Origin: Bacteroidales bacterium
GTDB lineage: Bacteria > Bacteroidota > Bacteroidia > Bacteroidales > F082
Direction of reading: 5' to 3'
Length of the DNA stretch: 33,894 bases
Assembly: GCA_015709215.1 (NCBI GenBank)
Contig: JACCQN010000038.1
Coordinates: 1-33,894, forward strand
Positions within the stretch are counted from its first letter, which is position 1. Each line of letters opens with the position of its first letter. The notes below the pieces were generated by a model that was given only the letters and a program-made list of their open reading frames with translations, did not search any database and had not been told where the DNA came from. The position numbers and the translations under genes are program-made. Of this stretch, positions 1 to 6,724 are shown piece after piece.

Positions 1-2
1 GA

Positions 3-116
3 GGCTGGGTAAACGAACCCGGCTTGCTCGAAGGCATTGCAGGTATCGGGCTCGCACTTATTTCGGCTGTTTCGGATATCGAGCCTGCCTGGGACGAATG
101 TTTATTGTTAAGCTAA
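3..116 (+). CDS. LanC-like lanthionine synthetase, C-terminal end (partial)
   Basis: The window opens inside a reading frame that runs from base 3 to a TAA at 114-116, giving 37 residues. It contains GLLEGIAGIGLALIS followed by WDECLLLS just before the stop. This matches the usual C-terminus of LanC-like cyclases, where a Gly-rich helix (GLLxGxAGIGLxLL) precedes a short WDxxLLLS-type tail. LanC proteins are zinc enzymes that add Cys thiols to dehydrated Ser/Thr to make (methyl)lanthionine rings. The zinc ligands lie upstream and cannot be seen. The piece is about 52% GC, like the exporter gene at 4463 and unlike the AT-rich genes between them. It could instead be the LanC domain at the end of a LanM-type protein. 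The family call is fairly good for so short a piece. Confidence 0.72.
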   Translation, partial: GWVNEPGLLEGIAGIGLALISAVSDIEPAWDECLLLS

Positions 117-432
117 ACAGTACTATGCAAGCTGAACCAACATACACTACCCACGAAAACTTTATCCTTCTTACACCTTTGTACCCTCTTGGTTTTATTA
201 AAAATCTTGTCATTTTGCCCCACTTTATCCATCAAACTCAATTTAAAACCATTTTAAATAGCATTGCAATGCCCTATAAACAGGCTGATCAAGAAATTTG
301 CTCCATAAAAAAAGAAACACCAGGCAAAGAATAATTTTGCTTTTTCAAAAAGATGTTTTTATTTTTAAAGCCGAAAACAAAGCCATGAGATCAGCCAGCA
401 TATATCCACTAAGCATATCTGCACTAAACAAT

Positions 433-459
433 TTGTTTGCATGCTTGGTTGTTTGCATG
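433..459. repeat. 11-bp direct repeat pair upstream of precursor gene
   Basis: TTGTTTGCATG occurs at 433-443 and again at 449-459, a 16-base period, so the copies would lie on roughly the same side of the helix after 1.5 turns. A regulator site is possible, but nothing else supports this. Confidence 0.4.
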
Positions 460-665
460 ATTAAATCTTTATATAATTCTGATATACAAGTCATTACCCC
501 CCCCCTAATAAATTACATGCAGAAGTGGCTTACAAGTTTAATCCCGCAGTTTGTTGGCTGTACACACGATCATACGCACACCCTTTTACTTCGCAAACAG
601 TTTGTGCGGTGTTGCACAACAAAATATATCTTTTGGCTGGGGAAGAATAAGTTCGATCGGCTAAG

Positions 666-692
666 ACCATCAGCTAAATTCCTGCTGATGGT
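666..692 (+). promoter_or_regulatory. Perfect hairpin in leader region of precursor gene
   Basis: ACCATCAGC (666-674) and GCTGATGGT (684-692) are exact reverse complements around a 9-base loop. The hairpin ends 67 bases before the precursor start and just upstream of a weak -7-like element (705-712). There is no T-run after it, so it is not a typical intrinsic terminator. It could be a dimeric operator overlapping the -33 region or an RNA structure in the leader. The function is inferred from position only. Confidence 0.4.
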
Positions 693-759
693 TACAGAGA
701 AAGGTGTCTTTGCAACTTATATACAACAACATAGTAATAACTTAATACAACAACTAAAC

Positions 760-963
760 ATGGATAAATTATTTGAAGAATTTAAGAGATATGAAATAGA
801 TAATCAAAATCTTACAAATATTTCAGGAGGTGATAAACCACCAGAAAACGGAACAAATTGTGATGCTGATCCTTCACGCCCCACCACCACAACAGGTGGT
901 CAGACAACGACTGACTACGATTGGTATTGTGATGATGTAGAGGAGTCACCTGCAATTACATAG
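760..963 (+). CDS. GG-leader RiPP precursor peptide (candidate grasp-with-spasm or lanthipeptide substrate)
   Basis: This 67-residue ORF has a 24-residue acidic/amphipathic leader (LFEEFKRYEID, then NISGG) ending in a double glycine. Leaders of this form are recognised and cut by C39-peptidase ABC exporters such as the one at 4463. The 43-residue core carries nine Thr, two Ser, two Cys (core positions 10 and 33), seven Asp and three Glu. It includes a TTTTGGQTTTD block and an acidic tail (DYDWYCDDVEE). Thr beside Asp/Glu fits omega-ester formation by an ATP-grasp ligase. TNC and a later Cys downstream of the Thr block would also fit lanthionine formation by a LanB/LanC pair. The frame is open upstream from 298, but ATG 760 is chosen because leader-like sequence starts there. 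It lies between lanC and gwsG and is followed by a terminator. The modification pattern cannot be told from sequence. Confidence 0.8.
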   Translation: MDKLFEEFKRYEIDNQNLTNISGGDKPPENGTNCDADPSRPTTTTGGQTTTDYDWYCDDVEESPAIT

Positions 964-980
964 GTGCTGAGAGCCTAATT

Positions 981-1030
981 AGAATCGAAGAGTGTATAAG
1001 TATTTACCCTCTTCGATTCTTTAATAATTT
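981..1030 (+). terminator. Stem-loop terminator after precursor peptide
   Basis: AGAATCGAAGAG (981-992) and CTCTTCGATTCT (1009-1020) form a perfect 12-bp stem with a 16-base loop, followed by T-rich sequence (TTAATAATTT). It starts 17 bases after the precursor stop. It probably ends or attenuates the precursor transcript, so precursor mRNA can exceed that of the enzyme genes downstream. Confidence 0.75.
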
Positions 1031-1034
1031 TAAG

Positions 1035-1226
1035 ACTAAGGATCTGTTCCCAAATGACCTACCCATTTCTACACGGTCTTTTGCCCGCTAACTGCGTTAA
1101 AACACTCGATATCCGGTCTGCAAACGGGAAACTGTGTATATTGCCACTACCTGGCGGCAGATGGGTTGTTGGTGAATAAAATAACTACTATAAATTGCGC
1201 AAGTTATTTGGCAACGAATCCTAAGT
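1035..1226. mobile_element. MITE-like 192-bp element with imperfect terminal inverted repeats
   Basis: The left end (1035-1060, containing GGATCTGTTCCCAAATGACC) matches the reverse complement of the right end (1201-1226) at about 20 of 26 positions. The element has no ORF of note. It sits between the precursor's terminator and gwsG. A non-autonomous transposon remnant is the simplest reading. No clear target-site duplication is seen and I do not recognise the family. Confidence 0.45.
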
Positions 1227-1417
1227 AAAATATTTGTTAAGATATGCTATGTACAAGACCGTGTCTTTGTTGCTTTTTAATTGTAAAAGAAGATGAGTTC
1301 TGCAAATCTGATCCATTAGAGCCGTTTTATATTTCTTAATAATTAGAGAGAAAAATAAACAGAACTATCATTCCACCATAAACAACTTAACTGAATAAAA
1401 ATATACAGTATCACAAC

Positions 1418-2368
1418 ATGATTTTAATTTACAGCCACGACATAGAGTTTGCAACCACTAAGGTTTTAGAATGGATTCATTATTATGGTGGTCAATTTGC
1501 CCGGATTAATAATGGGAGCTTTAATGAAGGAAACCTATTTTCGTTTACTATTGGAAATGATGAAAATAGATTAAGAGTTGATGAACAGGAGGTGACTTCA
1601 TATTGGTACAGGCGATCAAAAATTCCAGGAACAAGCATCGAGAATAAAAACTGGAGCTTAAGTTTAAAGCTTTCTATAAATAACCATCTTAAATCAGAAT
1701 TGATAGCGTTAAATAATGGTATAGCCACCTGTTCCAAAAGAATCAATTCACTTAGCCATCCAGCAACTTCAAAATCGGAAAAAATTAATGATTTAATTGA
1801 AGCTAGCAATGTAGGATTAACAATACCACCTTCAATTGTTACAAACAAAAAATCAGAATTGTTAAAGTTCATCAACAACCATGGTGATGTCATAGTCAAG
1901 AATATAGGCAATGCAATACCTCATTATATTAACAATAGAATATATTCGACTTATACTTCATCAATAAACGAAAAGGATATAATAAATTACCCGGATAAAA
2001 TATTCCCTGCAATGTTTCAAAAGAAAATTAAAAAAAAGCTGGAGATTAGATCGTTTATAGTTAAAAACGACATATACAGTGCCGCTTTATTCTCACAACA
2101 GCATAAAAAAACATCAACTGATTATAGGAAATATACAAGTTCTAATCCAATTAGAATAACTCCATATAAATTACCGCATAAAATAGAGCAAAAGATTTTA
2201 AATTTAATGAAAAACTTAAGACTTGATACAGGCTCAATTGATTTGATTAGATCAGAAGACGATTTTATTTTCTTAGAAGTTAATCCGGTGGGTCAGTTTG
2301 GCTGGATATCTTCACCTTGTAATTATCACCTTGAGAAAAAAATTGCAGAAAATATTTTAGAGCTGTGA
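1418..2368 (+). CDS. gwsG: ATP-grasp peptide maturase, grasp-with-spasm system
   Basis: This 316-residue protein resembles the ATP-grasp ligases of graspetide (microviridin-like) pathways and specifically the GwsG type. Such enzymes phosphorylate Asp/Glu side chains of a precursor and join them to Thr/Ser or Lys to form macrocyclic esters or amides. The N-terminus MILIYSHDIEFATTKV and the YWYRR segment (about residues 62-66) match the family's N-terminal lobe. A central nucleotide-binding region follows (about 140-200, with DVIVKNIGNA). The C-terminus shows a metal/ATP site, SIDLIRSEDDFIFLEVNPVG then QFGWIS, the EVNPxGQ signature of this group. The length is normal. The next ORF starts inside its stop (GTGA overlap). 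GC content is near 31%, much below the exporter gene downstream. The substrate is presumed to be the peptide at 760-963, but this is inferred. Confidence 0.88.
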   Translation: MILIYSHDIEFATTKVLEWIHYYGGQFARINNGSFNEGNLFSFTIGNDENRLRVDEQEVTSYWYRRSKIPGTSIENKNWSLSLKLSINNHLKSELIALNNGIATCSKRINSLSHPATSKSEKINDLIEASNVGLTIPPSIVTNKKSELLKFINNHGDVIVKNIGNAIPHYINNRIYSTYTSSINEKDIINYPDKIFPAMFQKKIKKKLEIRSFIVKNDIYSAALFSQQHKKTSTDYRKYTSSNPIRITPYKLPHKIEQKILNLMKNLRLDTGSIDLIRSEDDFIFLEVNPVGQFGWISSPCNYHLEKKIAENILEL

Positions 2369-2571
2369 AAAAAGAAAATGATGATTCTTTTAAGGAAGAA
2401 ATTGGCCTTGATATATTATATGAATTACCAATTTCATACAAATATATGGAAACAGCAAATTATACTGTTAATAATGCAAAACTTGTGAAATGTTCATTTT
2501 ATAAAGATGAAGGTTACTATTCAATCTTATTTTATAAGCCAATAACAAAATATAAATTAAAAAATGAATAA
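2365..2571 (+). CDS. Small unknown protein coupled between gwsG and gwsS
   Basis: A 68-residue ORF starts at GTG 2365, overlapping the gwsG stop by four bases, and overlaps the gwsS start (2564) by eight. The overlaps suggest translational coupling and a real gene. The product is Lys-, Tyr- and Glu-rich with one Cys (KLVKCSFYKDEGYYSILFY). It has no signal peptide, membrane segment or GG motif, so it does not look like a second precursor. The C-terminal half alternates in a way that could form beta strands. A small partner or leader-binding protein for the two maturases is one possibility. I do not recognise a family. Composition is very AT-rich, as in its neighbours. Confidence 0.6.
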   Translation: MKKENDDSFKEEIGLDILYELPISYKYMETANYTVNNAKLVKCSFYKDEGYYSILFYKPITKYKLKNE

Positions 2572-3544
2572 TCATTACTTTAACCTATATAGTAATTGTA
2601 TTCCAATAGCCGGAAGAAACAGAGCTATAATTTATGATCTACAATTTCATAGATACAAAATTATTCCTAAATTATTGTATAGCATTTTATTAAAACAAGG
2701 AGTAATAGTAAGTGAGATAAAAAAATGCTACCAATATAAATACGATAAAGGTATCGATAGTTATTTCAATAAGCTGGTTGATGAAGAATTTGGATTTTAC
2801 ACTGATGGGTCTGATGTTTTTCCTAAAATTGATTTTGGATGGGAATATCCCGCTTTAATTACTAATGCCGTTATTGATATTGACATAGCGAGCAAGTTTG
2901 ATTATCAATTTATATTTAATGAACTCCAAGCTTGCAATTGTGATACAATTCAGCTTCGTTTCTATTTTGCTCCTGCATTAAATCAGTTAAATAAAATTCT
3001 CCAACTATTAGACGACAGTAAAATCAAAGGCATTGAAATTTGTGTACCATTCTCAAGAGATTTTTCTGAGTCAAAAATTCTTGCTTTAACTGAAGAGCAT
3101 AAACGGCTAAGGAAAATATTATTTCATAATTGGCAATCAAATGAAACCTTTATTATTAAAGATGTAGTACTGTATTTTGTAACAAAAAAAATAGATTATA
3201 TCAAAGATTGTGGATACATATCGTACACAAATTTTTATCCTAGTATGAAGCTTTTCACTGAAGCTTTACATTACAACACCTGTCTTAACAAAAAGGTCTC
3301 AATAAATACCAAAGGTGATATTATGAATTGCCCTAGTTTGAATAAATCATTTGGAAACATAAAATCCTGCTCAATTGTTGATATAATAAAGACTCAAGAG
3401 TTTCAGAGACTTTGGAGTTTAAGTAAAGATAAAATTACAACCTGCAAACAGTGTGAGTACAGGTACATGTGTAGTGATTGTAGGGCATTTAGAGAAAGTA
3501 AATCTCTCTATAGCAAACCCTCAAAATGTCAATATAACCCTTAA
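2564..3544 (+). CDS. gwsS: SPASM-domain peptide maturase, grasp-with-spasm system (no radical SAM core)
   Basis: This 326-residue protein ends in a SPASM-type cysteine domain: C240, then GX4C ending at C256, then C294-X2-C297-X5-C303-X2-C306 and C322. Such domains bind auxiliary [4Fe-4S] clusters in peptide-modifying radical SAM enzymes. The radical SAM CxxxCxxC motif is absent from the first 230 residues. That is the known hallmark of GwsS, which pairs with the ATP-grasp GwsG. The middle region (about 90-230) may keep a degenerate TIM-barrel-like fold that binds peptide, but this is inferred. The gene overlaps the preceding small ORF by eight bases and is followed 12 bases later by the TPR-DUF6624 gene. 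What GwsS does chemically is not settled. It may position or recognise the precursor. Confidence 0.87.
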   Translation: MNNHYFNLYSNCIPIAGRNRAIIYDLQFHRYKIIPKLLYSILLKQGVIVSEIKKCYQYKYDKGIDSYFNKLVDEEFGFYTDGSDVFPKIDFGWEYPALITNAVIDIDIASKFDYQFIFNELQACNCDTIQLRFYFAPALNQLNKILQLLDDSKIKGIEICVPFSRDFSESKILALTEEHKRLRKILFHNWQSNETFIIKDVVLYFVTKKIDYIKDCGYISYTNFYPSMKLFTEALHYNTCLNKKVSINTKGDIMNCPSLNKSFGNIKSCSIVDIIKTQEFQRLWSLSKDKITTCKQCEYRYMCSDCRAFRESKSLYSKPSKCQYNP

Positions 3545-3556
3545 ATTTTATTAATT

Positions 3557-4456
3557 ATGATGAAATTATTAATAACATTGGTATTATCAATTAGTTTTAG
3601 TTATCATGGTTATGCCCAGATTGAAAACAACAAACCTTATTTTGATTTGCTGCGGCAAGCTAATTCTGCTTACCAAAATAAGCAGTATGACCTGGCTGTC
3701 AGCTTCTCAAGGAAAGCATTGAAATACGGAGATTTAAGAACCCATTTGTATAATTTAGGTTGTTATTATGCTTTAAATGGCAATACTGACAGCGCATTCA
3801 ATTTTATACATCAAGCTATAAATCATGGTGATAAGGATTGTTTTTGGCTAACAAAAGATAGTGATTTAGAAATGTTGAGAACCACTAATCGATGGGACAG
3901 CCTTGTGGAATACTGTCTGAAAAAATCGAGCTACAGTATGGATACAACACTAGCCAGCTACTTACTGACTTTAAAGGGGAATGAAAAGAAATATCGCCTT
4001 CAATTAGATACTGTACTGGCAACCATTGGTGACAACAACCGCGTTACCGATAGTCTATGGCAAATTATTAATTCAATCGACAAAAATAATACCATGATAT
4101 TGGACAGTATAGTGGAGATTAATGGATTCCCGGATATTTGCATGGTTGGTCCGAGAGCTGCTTATGTTGTGTTTATGATTGTCCAGCATGCAGATACAAC
4201 TGCTCACAATCGTTATTATCCGTTCATTCAACAATCTGCTAAAGCCGGATGCTTTAAATTGTCTTATCTCGCCTATCTTACTGATAGAATCATGATGAAC
4301 AGGGATTTTAAACAGCTATTTGGCACACAACTTAGTTGGGATGATTCATTAAAAACACACAAACTTATACCGATTATTGATTCGGTTAATATTGATATTC
4401 GAAGGAAATATTATGGCTTAATGCCACTTGACGACTACTTGGAAAGAATAAGATAG
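3557..4456 (+). CDS. Exported TPR protein with C-terminal DUF6624-like domain
   Basis: The 299-residue product starts with a Sec signal peptide (LLITLVLSISFSYHGYAQ, cut near residue 21). A TPR-like segment follows (about 30-95: A/Y/L/A spacing in SAYQNKQYDLAVSFSRKAL and GCYYALNGNTDSAFNFIHQA). The C-terminal half (about 135-270) resembles DUF6624: D-N-R-V-T-D-S-L-W, NGFP, VGPRAAYVVF, IVQHAD, YLTDR and FGTQ. It lies 12 bases after gwsS and six bases before the exporter, so it belongs to the operon. It probably acts in the periplasm. Family function is unknown. Immunity to, or handling of, the exported peptide is an inference from context. Composition is AT-rich like gwsG/gwsS. Confidence 0.72.
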   Translation: MMKLLITLVLSISFSYHGYAQIENNKPYFDLLRQANSAYQNKQYDLAVSFSRKALKYGDLRTHLYNLGCYYALNGNTDSAFNFIHQAINHGDKDCFWLTKDSDLEMLRTTNRWDSLVEYCLKKSSYSMDTTLASYLLTLKGNEKKYRLQLDTVLATIGDNNRVTDSLWQIINSIDKNNTMILDSIVEINGFPDICMVGPRAAYVVFMIVQHADTTAHNRYYPFIQQSAKAGCFKLSYLAYLTDRIMMNRDFKQLFGTQLSWDDSLKTHKLIPIIDSVNIDIRRKYYGLMPLDDYLERIR

Positions 4457-4462
4457 TTATTT

Positions 4463-6670
4463 ATGTTTCTTCGGTTCCCCTTCACCCCACAACTCGATGC
4501 CCGCGACTGCGGCCCGGCCTGCCTTCACATGGTAAGCAAGCACCATGGCAGGCAGCACAACCTGGCTTTGTTGCGCGAGTACTGCCACATCACACGCGAG
4601 GGTGTTTCCCTGCTGGGCATCAGCGATGCGGCCGAAAAAATCGGCTTCCGCACCATGGGTGTAAAGATCAGCTACGACAAGCTGGCCAACGAAGTGCCGC
4701 TGCCCTGCATAGCCCATTGGAAACAACGCCACTTTGTGGTGGTGTATGGGATAAGCGGAAAGAAAAAAGATAAAGTAAAGGTGGCCGACCCCGCCCACGG
4801 CCTGCTTACCTACAGCCGTGCTGAGTTTGAAAAAGCCTGGGCAAGCACCAGCGAACAAGGCGAACCCATGGGCGTGTGCCTCTTGCTTGAGCCTACACCC
4901 GACTTTTATGCTGCTCCGGAGGAGCTTGTCCCAAAAAACAGCTTCCGTTACTTATTTGAGTATCTCAGGCCACATCGTAAACTGCTGGTGCAGTTGATAC
5001 TAGGCATGTTGCTGGGTAGCTTATTGCAGCTCATTTTTCCTTTCCTTACCCAATCAATGGTAGATGTGGGTATCAACACCCGCGACCTCAATTTCATTAC
5101 CCTGGTGCTTATCGCACAACTGGTATTGTTTTTCAGCCAAACAGCCATTGAGTTTATCCGCAGCTGGATATTGCTGCACATCAGCACGCGCATCAATATA
5201 TCACTCATCAGCGATTTCCTGATTAAGCTGATGAAGTTGCCACTGGGTTTTTTCGATAGCAAAATGATTGGCGATCTGATGCAACGCATTGGCGACCACA
5301 GCCGCATCGAGAGTTTTTTAACCACTTCGTCGCTGCAGATTGTGTTTGCTGCTGTCAACCTACTGGTTTTTGCTGTGGTGCTGGGCATTTACAGCATTGG
5401 TATTTTATTGGTGTTTTTAGCAGGCAGCTTACTCTATACCTTGTGGGTCATCCTGTTTATGAAAAAACGCCGTGAGCTTGATTTTAAACGCTTTGCACAG
5501 ATGGCCGGCAACCAGAGCAACCTCATACAGATGATCACCGGGATGCAGGAAATCAAGCTTAACAACAGCGAAAAGCAAAAACGCTGGGAATGGGAAAAGA
5601 TACAGGCCAGGCTGTTTCGCGTCAACCTGAAAAGCCTTGCCCTGAACCAGTATCAGCAGGCTGGTGCCACATTCTTTAACCAAACCAAAAACATCCTGAT
5701 CAGCTTTATGGCAGCCTATGCCGTGGTGCAGGGCGAGATGACGCTGGGTATGATGATGGCTGTGCAATACATCATTGGCATGATGAACGCGCCTGTGGAT
5801 CAAATGATTGGATTTATCCGCTCGGCACAGGATGCTAAAATAAGCCTGGAACGCCTGGGCGAAGTACACTTGCGTGAGGATGAAGAACCCCTGAGTGAGC
5901 AAGCCTTAAAAATACATGAACTTGATACAGAGCAATCTATTGAACTATCAGAACTATCCTATCAATACGATGGCCCACGCTCACCGCTGGTGCTTGATAA
6001 GGTAAATTTGATTATCCCACAGAATAAGGTTACCGCAATTGTTGGCACTTCGGGTAGTGGCAAAACCACCTTGCTCAAGCTGTTGCTGGGCTTTTACAAG
6101 CCTGTTGAAGGTGAGATCAGGGTTGGGCCCTTCAGGCTCGAGAACCTTTCATCGTCCATGTGGCGTTCCAAAGTAGGTGCAGTGATGCAGGACGGCTATA
6201 TCTTTTCGGATACCATCGCCGGAAACATCAGCATCAGCGAGGAACAACTCAATATGTCAAAACTGCTGCACGCTTCGCGCGTGGCCAATATTCTGGAGCA
6301 TATCGAAACACTGCCATTGGGCTTCAACACCATGATAGGGCAGGAAGGCGTTGGCATGAGCCAGGGACAGAAACAAAGGATACTGATTGCCAGGGCTGTG
6401 TATAAAGACCCGCAGTTTATCTTTTTCGATGAGGCCACCAATGCACTGGATGCCAACAACGAAAAGATGATCATGGAGCACCTGAATGAATTTTTCAAAG
6501 GGCGCACTGTTGTTGTGGTTGCCCACAGGCTTAGCACAGTTAAAAATGCGGATCAGATTGTCGTGCTCGAAAAAGGGCGCATCATCGAGCAGGGCACACA
6601 TCAGGAATTGACTGCGCTAAAAGGCAGTTATTACCAATTGGTGAAAAATCAACTGGAATTGGGGACGTAA
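4463..6670 (+). CDS. Peptidase-containing ABC exporter (C39 peptidase-TM-ATPase)
   Basis: This 735-residue protein has the full PCAT layout. An N-terminal C39 peptidase carries Q10, C16 (in ARDCGPACLHM), H90 and D109 as the catalytic set. A six-helix membrane domain covers about 165-450. The ATPase has Walker A GTSGSGKTT (528-536), Q-loop VMQDGYIF, signature GMSQGQKQR (from 631), Walker B FIFFDEATNALD and H-loop VAHRLS. PCATs cut GG leaders and export the core in one step, which fits the GG peptide at 760. The gene starts six bases after the TPR-DUF6624 gene, but base composition jumps from near 30% to near 60% GC at this point. It may therefore have a different history from the gws genes and may originally have served the lanthipeptide system to the left. 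Confidence 0.95.
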   Translation: MFLRFPFTPQLDARDCGPACLHMVSKHHGRQHNLALLREYCHITREGVSLLGISDAAEKIGFRTMGVKISYDKLANEVPLPCIAHWKQRHFVVVYGISGKKKDKVKVADPAHGLLTYSRAEFEKAWASTSEQGEPMGVCLLLEPTPDFYAAPEELVPKNSFRYLFEYLRPHRKLLVQLILGMLLGSLLQLIFPFLTQSMVDVGINTRDLNFITLVLIAQLVLFFSQTAIEFIRSWILLHISTRINISLISDFLIKLMKLPLGFFDSKMIGDLMQRIGDHSRIESFLTTSSLQIVFAAVNLLVFAVVLGIYSIGILLVFLAGSLLYTLWVILFMKKRRELDFKRFAQMAGNQSNLIQMITGMQEIKLNNSEKQKRWEWEKIQARLFRVNLKSLALNQYQQAGATFFNQTKNILISFMAAYAVVQGEMTLGMMMAVQYIIGMMNAPVDQMIGFIRSAQDAKISLERLGEVHLREDEEPLSEQALKIHELDTEQSIELSELSYQYDGPRSPLVLDKVNLIIPQNKVTAIVGTSGSGKTTLLKLLLGFYKPVEGEIRVGPFRLENLSSSMWRSKVGAVMQDGYIFSDTIAGNISISEEQLNMSKLLHASRVANILEHIETLPLGFNTMIGQEGVGMSQGQKQRILIARAVYKDPQFIFFDEATNALDANNEKMIMEHLNEFFKGRTVVVVAHRLSTVKNADQIVVLEKGRIIEQGTHQELTALKGSYYQLVKNQLELGT

Positions 6671-6724
6671 TTTCAGTGAATCAATTGTAAAACTATAAAT
6701 TGAAAATTAACTAAGCGCAATAAA

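Larger units (their letters stand above)
117..759. other. Gene-free stretch between LanC-like gene and precursor peptide
   Basis: No convincing gene is seen in these 643 bases. The open frame from 298 that reads into the precursor has no family resemblance before residue 155, where the GG-leader peptide starts, so the upstream part is probably untranslated. The stretch holds an 11-bp direct repeat (433-459), an 8-C run near 498-505, and a perfect 9-bp hairpin (666-692). A weak -7-like element, TGTCTTTG (one mismatch to TAnnTTTG), lies at 705-712, 48 bases before the precursor start. It most likely carries the precursor promoter and leader. Confidence 0.5.

Noticed and set aside
98-334. 78-residue open frame after the LanC-like end
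   Set aside because: It overlaps the end of the lanC frame, has no leader, domain or coding-like pattern, and is best read as chance.
498-505. Run of eight C bases
   Set aside because: It is notable for an AT-rich region, but a single homopolymer has no clear meaning. A phase-variable tract would need to lie in a gene or promoter spacer.
298-759. Upstream extension of the precursor frame (start at 298)
   Set aside because: The 154 added residues have no family features, while a typical GG leader begins at 760.
1244-1339. 31-residue Cys-rich ORF (MLCTRPCLCC...) before gwsG
   Set aside because: Five Cys look peptide-like, but there is no GG leader, no promoter and no spacing to suggest a second precursor. 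Probably chance.
4457-6601. Several minus-strand ORFs opposite the exporter gene
   Set aside because: They are shadow frames of a well-supported GC-rich gene on the plus strand.
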